Assembly (NCBI GenBank): GCA_963697995.1 | Contig: OY969110.1 | Location: forward strand, 1,488,001 to 1,552,000 | Reading direction: 5' to 3' | DNA from: MFD00082-c5 sp963697995 | Lineage (GTDB): Bacteria; Chlamydiota; Chlamydiia; Chlamydiales; JAJFMB01 | Length of the DNA stretch: 64,000 bases | In this document: in pieces, positions 17,352-25,506 of the stretch | Position numbering within the stretch: position 1 is the first letter of the stretch | How the letters are laid out: each line of letters begins with the position of its first letter | The notes under the pieces: model-generated | The model's input: the letters and a program-made list of their open reading frames with translations, nothing else | What the model was told of the DNA's origin: nothing | Database searches by the model: none | Position numbers and translations under genes: made by a program

Positions 17352-18224
17352 TTGAAAAGTAAAAAACCTGTCTTGTTTATGCTTCTTTTCTCAGGGTTTG
17401 TTCTGTTGTTAACCCTGCTGCTTCAACCTTTAGAAGTGTTTCATTTTCAGGGGCATATCGATGTTCTCTTTCCCAAGGGAATGATTGCTCTTGAACAGAG
17501 AAATCTTCTATTTATCATTCAAGCATTAATGCTTTTTGTGATCGTTCCCGTCTACATTTTGACATTTGTGTTCTCCTGGAAATACCGCGCAGATAATCCA
17601 AAGGGCGTTTACGATCCCGATTTGACCGATAACGTGCTTGCAGAGTATGTCTGGTGGGGAATTCCGTTAGTTTTTACTCTTGCCATTAGCGTCTTGACGT
17701 GGATTAAAACGTATGAGTTAGATCCTTATAAACCGATTCTTTCGGATAAAAAACCAATTGAGATTCAAGTGGTCGCACTGCAGTGGAAATGGCTTTTTTT
17801 ATATCCTGAACACAAAATAGCCACAGTTAACTTTCTTCAAATCCCAAAAGACACCCCAATCCACTTTAGCATCACAGGGGATGCACCGATGAATTCGTTT
17901 TGGATCCCAAGACTCTCGGGACAAATTTACGCGATGCCCAATATGAAAACAGAGCTCAATTTGATAGCTAATGAAACAGGCGATTTTAGGGGCTCTTCTG
18001 CCAATTTAAGCGGAGAGGGGTTTGCCGGTATGAACTTTGTCACCAGAGCCTCAACTGAGGAGGAGTATGAAAAATGGATCGAAGAGGCCAAAAAAGCTGA
18101 GAAAACCCTCGATTTTAAAAGTTATGCTTCTCTTGCGGCCCCAAGTCAAAATAATCCTGTAGAGACTTTTAAGCTCGAAGGAAATCTGTTTCAGCAAATT
18201 ATGGATAAGTATGCAAAGCCTTAA
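17352..18224 (+). CDS. cyoA: Cytochrome bo-type quinol oxidase subunit II
   Basis: The 290-residue protein starts at TTG 17352. It has an N-terminal hydrophobic segment, a second pair of membrane helices (residues 48-75 and 100-120, with ADNPKGVYDPDLTDN between them) and a periplasmic cupredoxin domain containing QVVALQWKWLFLYPE, PMNSFWIPRLSGQIYAMPNM and GFAGMNFV. The CuA cysteines of cytochrome c oxidases are absent, as in quinol oxidases (SANLSGEGFAGM replaces the Cys loop). It is first in cyoABCDE. Subunit II helps dock ubiquinol or menaquinol. No lipobox cysteine is evident at the N-terminus, unlike E. coli CyoA. Confidence 0.95.
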   Translation: MKSKKPVLFMLLFSGFVLLLTLLLQPLEVFHFQGHIDVLFPKGMIALEQRNLLFIIQALMLFVIVPVYILTFVFSWKYRADNPKGVYDPDLTDNVLAEYVWWGIPLVFTLAISVLTWIKTYELDPYKPILSDKKPIEIQVVALQWKWLFLYPEHKIATVNFLQIPKDTPIHFSITGDAPMNSFWIPRLSGQIYAMPNMKTELNLIANETGDFRGSSANLSGEGFAGMNFVTRASTEEEYEKWIEEAKKAEKTLDFKSYASLAAPSQNNPVETFKLEGNLFQQIMDKYAKP

Positions 18225-18231
18225 GGAGATT

Positions 18232-20211
18232 ATGTTTGGTCGATTAACACTAGAAGCTTTTCAGCACGAGATGAGTCAAACGGGCGCTGTCGTCGGTATG
18301 GTTCTTACAGGTCTTATGCTTTTCGCCTTAATTACTTATTTACGCCTTTGGAAGCCCCTTTGGAATAATTGGATAACAACGGTTGATCCCAAACGGATCG
18401 GAGTGATGTATATCGTCGTTGTTTTAATGATGTTTGTGAAAGGGTTTGCAGATGCGATTATGATGCGTTTGCAGCAGGCCATTTCCGTGGGAGACTCTCA
18501 CGGGTTTATTGCCGCAGAACACTTTCAAGAGGTGTTTACAGCTCACGGAACGACAATGATTTTTTTCGTCGCGATGGGAGTGATTTTTGGGTTGATGAAC
18601 CTGATTGTGCCTCTACAAATAGGAGCAAGAGATGTCGCTTTCCCTTTCTTAAATGCGGTGAGTTTTTGGCTTTTTGCAGCAGGAGCCCTTTTAAGTTTAG
18701 TCTCTTTGGCCATCGGTAGATTTTCTGCGACCGGATGGCTTGCCTACTCACCCCTTTCGGGCATTGAGTATAGCCCCGGAGAGGGGGTCGATTATTGGAT
18801 CTGGATGTTGCAGATAGCAGGGATAGGCAGTACTTTAGGGGGAATTAACTTTTTAGTGACGATTTTGAAAATGCGCTGTAAAGGAATGACCTTTATGAGA
18901 ATGCCCATTTTTGTGTGGAGCGTTCTTTGTTCAGTGGTTTTGATTGTTTTAGCTTTCCCCATATTGACAGCGACCCTTTATATGTTGACTTTGGATAGGT
19001 ACTTAGGGATGCATTTCTTTACAGCTGGCGCAGGTGGAAACCCGATGATGTATGTCAACCTGATTTGGGCCTGGGGACATCCTGAAGTGTATATCTTAAT
19101 CTTGCCAGCCTTTGGTATCTTTTCAGAAGTGGTGCCGACTTTTTCAGAAAAACGGCTTTTTGGATATGTCTCGATGGTGATTGCTCTTGTGATGATCACC
19201 TTTTTATCATTTATCGTTTGGCTCCACCATTTCTTTACAATGGGCGCAAGCCCCGGTGTGAATGCGTTTTTTGGAGTGATGACGATGCTGATTGCCATCC
19301 CTACAGGCGTTAAAATCTTTAACTGGCTGTTCACTAAGTTTCGAGGAAAAGTGCACTTTACGACACCGATGCTTTGGTTTTTTGCATTTGTTTTAAACTT
19401 TAGTGTGGGAGGAATGACAGGGGTTCTTCTCTCTTCCCCTCCAGTCGATTACCAAACACACAACAGCCTCTTTTTGATCGCTCACTTTCACGGGATGGTG
19501 ATCGGTGGCTTCCTCTTTGCCTTTTTCTCAGGGTTCACCTACTGGTTTCCAAAGTACACCGGCTTTTTTCTCGATGAGAAACTTAACCGTTACGCCTTCT
19601 GGTGCTGGTTTATTGGCTTTTTAACAGCTTTTATGCCCCTTTATATGCTTGGGTTTATGGGAGCGACAAGAAGGCTTGACCACTACGATGCTTCAACCGG
19701 CTGGAGTCCTTTGTTCAGATTAGCTTTTGTGGGCGTTTTAATCATTGCCGCAGGGATCGGAATCCAAGTGATTGACCTAGTCAAAAGTATTAGGAATCGC
19801 AAAAAAAACAGGGATTTGACGGGAAACCCATGGAATGGACGCACTCTTGAGTGGGCGACTCACTCGCCTCCTCCCTTCTATAACTTTGCGATACCTCCCG
19901 TCGTCGACCAAAGAGACCCTCTTTGGGCCAAAGACTTAGTTCAAGTGCCGGTCGAAAAAAGGGTTTATGAGGATATCTTGATGCCAAAAAATACCCCTTT
20001 TGGGTTTTTGATTGGGATGTTTGCTTTGGTTTTCGGATTTGCGATGACGTGGCATATCTGGTGGCTCTCTCTTTTGAGTTTTTTATCGATTATAGGGTGT
20101 TTAGTGATTAGATTATCATCTCATGATGAGCATGAGCTGATTCCAGCTTCGAAGGTAAAAGAAATGGAATTGTCTGCAACTAAGGAAGGTGTCGATTTAT
20201 GGAACCTTTAA
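18232..20211 (+). CDS. cyoB: Cytochrome bo-type quinol oxidase subunit I
   Basis: The start is ATG 18232, with AAGGAG at 18223-18228 overlapping the cyoA stop; an ATG at 18211 lies inside cyoA. The 659-residue protein aligns with E. coli CyoB from its first residues (MFGRLTLEAF). Heme and copper ligands are visible: VFTAHGTTMIFF for the low-spin heme, WAWGHPEVYILILPAFG with the His-Tyr pair at CuB, LHHFFTMG for the CuB histidines, and LIAHFHGMVIGG for both hemes. The proton-path region and the C-terminal ATHSPPPFYNFA segment are also present. The protein reduces O2 with quinol electrons and pumps protons. Confidence 0.98.
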   Translation: MFGRLTLEAFQHEMSQTGAVVGMVLTGLMLFALITYLRLWKPLWNNWITTVDPKRIGVMYIVVVLMMFVKGFADAIMMRLQQAISVGDSHGFIAAEHFQEVFTAHGTTMIFFVAMGVIFGLMNLIVPLQIGARDVAFPFLNAVSFWLFAAGALLSLVSLAIGRFSATGWLAYSPLSGIEYSPGEGVDYWIWMLQIAGIGSTLGGINFLVTILKMRCKGMTFMRMPIFVWSVLCSVVLIVLAFPILTATLYMLTLDRYLGMHFFTAGAGGNPMMYVNLIWAWGHPEVYILILPAFGIFSEVVPTFSEKRLFGYVSMVIALVMITFLSFIVWLHHFFTMGASPGVNAFFGVMTMLIAIPTGVKIFNWLFTKFRGKVHFTTPMLWFFAFVLNFSVGGMTGVLLSSPPVDYQTHNSLFLIAHFHGMVIGGFLFAFFSGFTYWFPKYTGFFLDEKLNRYAFWCWFIGFLTAFMPLYMLGFMGATRRLDHYDASTGWSPLFRLAFVGVLIIAAGIGIQVIDLVKSIRNRKKNRDLTGNPWNGRTLEWATHSPPPFYNFAIPPVVDQRDPLWAKDLVQVPVEKRVYEDILMPKNTPFGFLIGMFALVFGFAMTWHIWWLSLLSFLSIIGCLVIRLSSHDEHELIPASKVKEMELSATKEGVDLWNL

Positions 20212-20828
20212 TGATTCATCACACAGTAGAGAAAAACCCAGAGGTGAAGGTTCAAGACACTCACACCGATGCTTACTCACTTGCCACTCTTGGGTTCTGG
20301 ATTTACCTAATGACGGACTGTCTTGTGTTTGCAACCCTTTTTGCAACCTACGCCGTTTTACACGGGCAAACGTTTGGAGGCCCCTCCTCAAAAGAGCTTT
20401 TTAACTTGCCTCTGGCCTTTGCAGAAACGATGCTCCTTCTTTTTAGTAGCGTCACCTGTGGTTGCGCTTTGTTAGCGTCAGTCTCTCAAAAAAGATCCCA
20501 AGTGATTTTTTGGCTTATCGTGACCTTTATTTTAGGAGCCTCATTTATTGGAATAGAGCTTTCAGAATTTAAAGAGTTTATCGATCAGGGAAACAGTTTT
20601 AAAAGAAGCGCTTTCCTCTCGTCGTTTTTTACCCTTGTGGGGACTCACGGGCTGCATGTGACTTGTGGCCTATTGTGGATGGCAGTGATGATAGCTCAGG
20701 TGTTTTTTAGTGGGATCACTCAAGACACCTTTAGACGTTTAGTGATTTTTGGCCTCTTTTGGCACTTTTTGGATCTTGTCTGGATATTTATTTTTACAGT
20801 GGTCTACTTAATGGGAGTGATTGTTTAA
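20199..20828 (+). CDS. cyoC: Cytochrome bo-type quinol oxidase subunit III
   Basis: The 209-residue protein has five membrane helices and the subunit III motifs LGFWIYLMTDCLVFATLFATYAVL, GTHGLHVTCGLLWM and FGLFWHFLDLVWIFIF. It overlaps the end of cyoB by 13 bp, indicating coupled translation. It stabilises the catalytic core of the oxidase in the inner membrane. Length is normal for CyoC. Confidence 0.97.
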   Translation: MEPLMIHHTVEKNPEVKVQDTHTDAYSLATLGFWIYLMTDCLVFATLFATYAVLHGQTFGGPSSKELFNLPLAFAETMLLLFSSVTCGCALLASVSQKRSQVIFWLIVTFILGASFIGIELSEFKEFIDQGNSFKRSAFLSSFFTLVGTHGLHVTCGLLWMAVMIAQVFFSGITQDTFRRLVIFGLFWHFLDLVWIFIFTVVYLMGVIV

Positions 20829-20829
20829 C

Positions 20830-21168
20830 ATGGAACTAAAATCTTTGTGGCATGGAACGCCTAAGGCGTATACGATCGGTTTTTTAGGGTCACTCTTACT
20901 CACTTGCCTCTCCTTTTTTTTAGTGGCAACAAAGGCTTTTGGACCTCGGACCCTGATCATCGCGATAGCCATTTCAGCTCTTTTTCAAGCGATTTTGCAG
21001 ATCCTTTGTTTTCTCCATTTGGGGAAAGAATCGAAACCTCAATGGGAAACGTATGTTTTTTACTTTATGCTTCTTGTGTTGTTCATTATTGTAGCGGGCT
21101 CTTTGTGGATTATGTCTGACTTGGGGGAAAGGGTCATGAATATGAGTATGGAGATGACGCATGATTAA
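20830..21168 (+). CDS. cyoD: Cytochrome bo-type quinol oxidase subunit IV
   Basis: The protein of 112 residues from ATG 20830 (a TTG at 20821 is also possible) has three membrane helices and the CyoD signatures YTIGFLGSLLLTCLSFFL, ILQILCFLHLG and GSLWIMSDL. It follows cyoC at one base and overlaps cyoE by 8 bp. In E. coli, subunit IV assists CuB binding during assembly. Confidence 0.94.
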   Translation: MELKSLWHGTPKAYTIGFLGSLLLTCLSFFLVATKAFGPRTLIIAIAISALFQAILQILCFLHLGKESKPQWETYVFYFMLLVLFIIVAGSLWIMSDLGERVMNMSMEMTHD

Positions 21169-21988
21169 TTACTATTTGTTGATGAAACCGGGCATTATTT
21201 TAGGAAACCTGATTACGGTGGCGGCCGGTTTTTTTTTAGCCTCGCACGGCTCTTTTGATCTGGTTATTTTTTTGGGAGCGCTTCTTGGGCTTGGCTCTGT
21301 GATGGGCTCAGCTTGTATCATGAATAACTACATCGATCGACATATCGATCGAAAAATGGAGAGAACTAAATATAGAGCTCTTGCAACGGGGCTTATTTCA
21401 GAGAAAAAAGCGCTTCTTTTCGCTTTTTTCTTAGCTTGTTTAGGCTCTGCTATTTTGCTTTTTTTGACCAATCAAGTGACGTTTTTTTTAGCAGTTTTTG
21501 GGTATGCTTTTTACATGATCTATAGTTTGGGCAAATCTCACACGGTTTACGGGACAGCGATCGGCTCTCTTTCGGGTGCTGTGCCACCGGTGGTAGGTTA
21601 TTGCTCTGTCAGGGGGGAGTTTGATTTGGGCGCTTTGATCTTATTTGCGATGATGGTGTTTTGGCAGATGCCTCATTTCTTTTCGATTGCGATTTTTAGG
21701 ATGGATGACTACAAAGCGGCCGGCATTCCGGTGTTTCCAATAGCTTACGGGCTTGAGAAGACGAGAATTAGGATGGGGATCTACATCGTCCTCTATATTT
21801 TAGCGGGAATAATGCTGACTATTTTTGGTTTTACGGGATACTTTTCCCTTGCAACGATTGTTTTGGGAAGTCTTTGGTGGTTAAAGAAGTGTTTCAGCGG
21901 AGTGGCCGATAGAAAATGGGGCTACCAGATGTTTAGAGACTCTCTTGTGTTGATCACCGCAGTCTCTTTGGCCATATCATTTAGTTAG
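21161..21988 (+). CDS. cyoE: Protoheme IX farnesyltransferase (heme O synthase)
   Basis: The 275-residue UbiA-type prenyltransferase has seven to nine membrane helices and the Asp-rich motif NNYIDRHIDRKMERTKYR near residue 52-70, plus KSHTVYGTAIGSLSGAVPPVVGY and FFSIAIFRMDDYKAAGIPVFP. It converts heme b to heme O by adding a farnesyl group, giving the cofactor of the CyoB site. It closes the cyo operon. Its TAG stop codon is supplied by the first bases of the inverted-repeat element at 21986. Confidence 0.96.
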   Translation: MINYYLLMKPGIILGNLITVAAGFFLASHGSFDLVIFLGALLGLGSVMGSACIMNNYIDRHIDRKMERTKYRALATGLISEKKALLFAFFLACLGSAILLFLTNQVTFFLAVFGYAFYMIYSLGKSHTVYGTAIGSLSGAVPPVVGYCSVRGEFDLGALILFAMMVFWQMPHFFSIAIFRMDDYKAAGIPVFPIAYGLEKTRIRMGIYIVLYILAGIMLTIFGFTGYFSLATIVLGSLWWLKKCFSGVADRKWGYQMFRDSLVLITAVSLAISFS

Positions 21989-22156
21989 TCGGCCCTTAAA
22001 AAAGTCCTCTGCAATAAAAAGGGGCCCCTTTTGACAAAAAAGGCGTTTTACTCCTCACCAAACCTTGGCAAGGGGGGGGGGAGCGTCGTTCACCGCTTTT
22101 TTTGTTGCAAAAGGATCACTTTTTCTTTGGAGAGGACTTTTTTTTAGGACCGACTA
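21986..22156. mobile_element. MITE-like element, copy A
   Basis: The 171 bp element begins TAGTCGGCCCTTAAAAAAGT and ends with a near-perfect inverted copy (TTTGGAGAGGAC...ACCGACTA), giving terminal inverted repeats of about 27 bp flanked by TA. The interior is non-coding (CTCCTCACCAAACC, CACCGC, GTTGCAAAAGGATCACTTT). It fills exactly the space between two convergent genes, its first TAG being the cyoE stop and its end abutting the stop of the DCC gene. Related copies are at 46031 and 54328. Confidence 0.8.
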
Positions 22157-22157
22157 G

Positions 22158-22562
22158 TTAATCCAAAAACCTACTCTCGGTTTCTTTTGTAGGAAGCGTG
22201 CAGGTTTCTCCGAAAATTTTTTTTCTGTTTCTCGCAACAATTCGGTAGAGAAAGTCAAAAGGAGCGCTTGGCAAAAAGGATAAAGCTCCGAGGGGTGTGA
22301 AAATCCCGCCTAAATACCACGCAATTCTTAAAGCGCCCTTTCCGAAAAGAAGCACTTTTTCATTTGCAGTCCCAAAATTTTCGATCAGAATTAAGCTGTC
22401 TGCTTGTTTTACCTTTTCATCGAGCTCTTTTAGCTTATTTTTAGCCGTTGTTCCCTGCAATGGCGCAAAGAGAAAAACCTTTTTCCGATCGTGTTTTAGA
22501 ATAAACTTAACAACGAAGTCACAAAGTCCACACTCTCCATCAAAAAATACCAGATGTGTCAT
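22158..22562 (-). CDS. DCC-family thiol-disulfide oxidoreductase (DUF393)
   Basis: The 134-residue protein starts LVFFDGECGLCDFVVKFIL, the defining DxxC...CxxC motif (C11, C14) of the DCC family. The middle has the LFAPLQG and SLILIE signatures and the end an FLYRIVARNRK helix. The family is thioredoxin-like and presumed redox active; no specific partner is known. It overlaps dnaG by 4 bp (ATGA), so it is translated from the same message. Confidence 0.9.
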   Translation of the reverse strand: MTHLVFFDGECGLCDFVVKFILKHDRKKVFLFAPLQGTTAKNKLKELDEKVKQADSLILIENFGTANEKVLLFGKGALRIAWYLGGIFTPLGALSFLPSAPFDFLYRIVARNRKKIFGETCTLPTKETESRFLD

Positions 22563-24328
22563 ACAAGAACGACCTTTGGGTGGTTGTTTTTAAGAGTATC
22601 AAACTCTTTTATCAGTTGAAGCGCCTCTTCATCTGAGGGCTCTCCACTTTGAATCTTCACTTTAAGCGCTTCCCTTTTTTCAAGCCAGTTCCGGTCCAGA
22701 ATCTTTTGAAGCGTTTCTTTGAAAAGGTTTATGGCCCTCTCCTCGGGAATTTTTTTGTGAAACAGTTGTCCAAGAAGAAGCTCAGCCTCTTTGTCTTCAA
22801 GCTCTATCATGAGATTTAAGTGGTTGATCGGCTCTGTTTTCTTTTTAGTCTCTTGATATTTCATGTAAAGAGTGCGGCAGGGGGGGGAGTGAAACTCATC
22901 GGGGGTTAAAAATTTTTCACAAGTGGTATAAAATTCGGGGTATTTGTGGCCCGTCACAAAGAGCCAACGAAGTAAATCTGACTCTAAAATAAGTTCGGGG
23001 TCGACTTCAGTAAAATCAACTGTCCCTTGCTTTTTTATAAAGGGGTTTTGTGGAAGGGTATCGATTCCGACAACGTCTTCCGGGACGTGGGTTAAATGAG
23101 CTAGTTTTTTAAGCGCTTCGTGGACCATTAAAGGGTTTTGCCATCCGATAATTTGTGCTTTTATCTGCTGAATAAGCTGGGTTTTACCGGCAGGTGAGTC
23201 GATATTGTAGTTTTCACTGGTATGTCTTACCAGAAACTCAAGGTACTCCTCTGCCTGATCAAGCCTTACCTGAAATGCTTGCTTACCCTCTTTTCTTAAA
23301 ATGGAGTCGGGGTCTTCGTTTTCAGGCAAGTTGACGATCACCACTTCAATTCCTTCCTTTTGGAATAAATGGCCTACTTTAATAGCCGCTTGCCTTCCTG
23401 CAAAGTCTGAGTCAAAAGCGAGATACACTTTTGAGATATTGAGTTTTTTAAGTTCAATCACATGCCCTTCGGTAAACGCAGTTCCTTGGCTTGCCACGGT
23501 AAAAGTAAATCCCGCATCGATTAACCTGAGGGTGTCGATCTGCCCTTCGACGATTAAGACTTTTCTTAATGTTGCAATCTGTTTTCTGCAAAAATTGAGA
23601 CCAAAAAGGACGCGCGATTTTTTAAAGAGGGGTGTTTCTCTTGTGTTGATGTATTTGCCCCCAAAAGTCTCTTCCTTGTATTTTCTTGCCGAGAAGCCGA
23701 TGATTTGGTGGGAGGCTTCCTGAATCGGGAACATGATCCTATCGGAGAAAAAATCGCGCTTGGAAGGGGAGAGAAGCCCTGCTTCTTCGAGCACCTCATC
23801 GCTGATTTTTTTCTCCTTCATAAATTCCCTAAAAAGGGTGGAGTGTTTTGGGGAGAGGCCGATCCTATATTTTTTGATAAAGTCTAAAGTAAAACCTCTG
23901 GAAATGAGGTAGTTAATCGCCTCTTGCCCCTCTTTTGTGTAGAGAAGGATGAACTCATATAAGCGGCAAGCCTCTTCAAGCGCCTCTTTTAAGAGTTGTT
24001 TGCTCGGTCCCAAATACTTTTGGTGATCTTCGACCACTTCGAGATGGACTCCAAACTTTTGGGCAAGTAGTTCAACGGCCTGGTGGAAGCTTAATTTTTG
24101 CGACTGCATGAGAAACTGGATCCCATCGCCGTGAGCGCCACACCCAAAGCAGTGGTAATGTGCCTCCCCTCTTTGCACGGTGAAGGAGGCTGTTTTTTCA
24201 TCGTGAAATGGGCAAAGAGCTTTATAGCTTGTGCCCGCAGGTTTTAAGTCGACATAAGGGGTGAGCAGTTGAACTAAGTCAACTCTTTGCCTTAAACGTT
24301 CCAGACTGTCTTTTTGATAGAGGACCAT
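22559..24328 (-). CDS. dnaG: DNA primase
   Basis: The 589-residue protein has the full DnaG layout. The CHC2 zinc ribbon comes first (C39, H42, C60, C63 in CPFHDEKTASF...YHCFGCG), then the RNA polymerase domain (FSDRIMFPI, GFSARKY, KYINTRETPLFKKSRVLFGL). The Toprim fold has VEGQIDTLRLIDAGF and YLAFDSDFAGRQAA as the metal-binding acidic residues. A C-terminal helical domain would contact DnaB. It synthesises primers for replication. The gene is divergent from sixA. Confidence 0.97.
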   Translation of the reverse strand: MVLYQKDSLERLRQRVDLVQLLTPYVDLKPAGTSYKALCPFHDEKTASFTVQRGEAHYHCFGCGAHGDGIQFLMQSQKLSFHQAVELLAQKFGVHLEVVEDHQKYLGPSKQLLKEALEEACRLYEFILLYTKEGQEAINYLISRGFTLDFIKKYRIGLSPKHSTLFREFMKEKKISDEVLEEAGLLSPSKRDFFSDRIMFPIQEASHQIIGFSARKYKEETFGGKYINTRETPLFKKSRVLFGLNFCRKQIATLRKVLIVEGQIDTLRLIDAGFTFTVASQGTAFTEGHVIELKKLNISKVYLAFDSDFAGRQAAIKVGHLFQKEGIEVVIVNLPENEDPDSILRKEGKQAFQVRLDQAEEYLEFLVRHTSENYNIDSPAGKTQLIQQIKAQIIGWQNPLMVHEALKKLAHLTHVPEDVVGIDTLPQNPFIKKQGTVDFTEVDPELILESDLLRWLFVTGHKYPEFYTTCEKFLTPDEFHSPPCRTLYMKYQETKKKTEPINHLNLMIELEDKEAELLLGQLFHKKIPEERAINLFKETLQKILDRNWLEKREALKVKIQSGEPSDEEALQLIKEFDTLKNNHPKVVLV

Positions 24329-24423
24329 AACAGATCGACTCTACCAAATTAGGTGATTATTTTCTATGGGTTGATTGAAATCAGCTTTTTGGATATCTTT
24401 CGTGCTTACTTAAGGTGACACTC

Positions 24424-24834
24424 ATGAAAAAAATCGTTTTAACGCGGCATGCAAAACCTGACTACTCCTCATCTTTAACCGATTCTGAGTTAAAAATTAG
24501 CGATCAGGGGCGAAAAGAGCAGAGTGCCATGATCGAGCGTTTAAGATTCGAGGGGATTTTTCCTAACCTTATCTACCACTCCCCCTTAAAAAGGACAGCT
24601 GAGACGGCAGAGCTTATTGCCGAAGCGTTTGAGTGCCCTCTTTTGGAGGAGCCAGCGCTATTTGAGTTTGACTTTGAGAAACTTCTTTTGTTGATTGAGG
24701 CAGCATCCGACGGGGAGTGTCTTGTCTTTGTGGGGCATGCGCCTAGTTTGAGGGAATTTTACAGCTTGTTGACAAAAGAAAGAGGGGGGAACATCTCTTT
24801 TGGCATGAGTAGCTATAAAGTGATTGAGATATAA
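24424..24834 (+). CDS. sixA: Phosphohistidine phosphatase SixA-like
   Basis: The 136-residue protein from ATG 24424 (AAGG at 24412) belongs to the histidine phosphatase superfamily. The catalytic RHAKPDYSS motif is at residues 7-15, YHSPLKRTAETAELIAEAF carries the second Arg, and CLVFVGHAPSLREF carries the second catalytic His. The short length and lack of extra domains fit SixA, which removes phosphate from His residues of phosphorelay or phosphotransferase proteins. The physiological target here is unknown. Confidence 0.85.
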   Translation: MKKIVLTRHAKPDYSSSLTDSELKISDQGRKEQSAMIERLRFEGIFPNLIYHSPLKRTAETAELIAEAFECPLLEEPALFEFDFEKLLLLIEAASDGECLVFVGHAPSLREFYSLLTKERGGNISFGMSSYKVIEI

Positions 24835-24976
24835 ACCCCAATCCACCCCGATTTTAGAGTTTTTACTCCAGAAAACTAATCAATACTCACTTGCATTAAT
24901 ATATCTTTATAAATAATTAACTTGTTTTAGTTTATATATTGTAAGATAATATAGGTTATATTACAAGGAGGGGTTT

Positions 24977-25477
24977 ATGTCAGTAGGAGGTGCAACAGAT
25001 GGACCAGCTTTTAAAGGTTTATTGGATAGGGATAAAACGGCGCATTTTAAGAGAACACCATCAGCTAGTAGCAGTCTACATGTAAGTTTTTTGCCTGATG
25101 ATTGTTCTTTTCCAGATGAAAAAGTTGAGCATTCAAAAGAAAATGTAAAATCAGTTTCCAAAAAGTCATTCGATTCTATTAAGAAAATGTTTAAGAAAAT
25201 ATCTGGAAAAGTTGACGCTATTTTTTTTAAAGCAAAACCCGTGAAAAGTGACATGAAAGTTCAAAGTGACATGAAAGTTCAAAGTGAGACGATTAACAAA
25301 GAACACTTTGAAGTAGATGCAAGGGGAATACAGGGTGGTAATAAAGGAAAAAGTGAAGAAAATGTATTGGATATTTTTTTCACTTTGACTGATAAAGAGA
25401 GGAATTATAAATATATAGAAAAAGATAAAGTAATAACTCAAAAAGAAGAAGAAGGGCCAGCACAACCTCACGATTGA
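24977..25477 (+). CDS. Hypothetical protein with internal 18-bp repeat
   Basis: The 166-residue, Lys/Ser-rich protein starts at ATG 24977 with a very strong AAGGAGG site. A direct repeat KVQSDMKVQSDMKVQSE-like (25246-25288) encodes SDMKVQ twice in tandem. No membrane segment is apparent; a basic amphipathic stretch (SIKKMFKKISGKVDAIFFK) lies near residues 68-86. The gene is A/T-rich. The family is not recognised. It begins a row of three unknown genes and is a candidate lineage-specific, possibly secreted, protein, by context only. Confidence 0.6.
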   Translation: MSVGGATDGPAFKGLLDRDKTAHFKRTPSASSSLHVSFLPDDCSFPDEKVEHSKENVKSVSKKSFDSIKKMFKKISGKVDAIFFKAKPVKSDMKVQSDMKVQSETINKEHFEVDARGIQGGNKGKSEENVLDIFFTLTDKERNYKYIEKDKVITQKEEEGPAQPHD

Positions 25478-25506
25478 GGCTAATGGGTTAAAGAGGGGGC
25501 AAGGCT

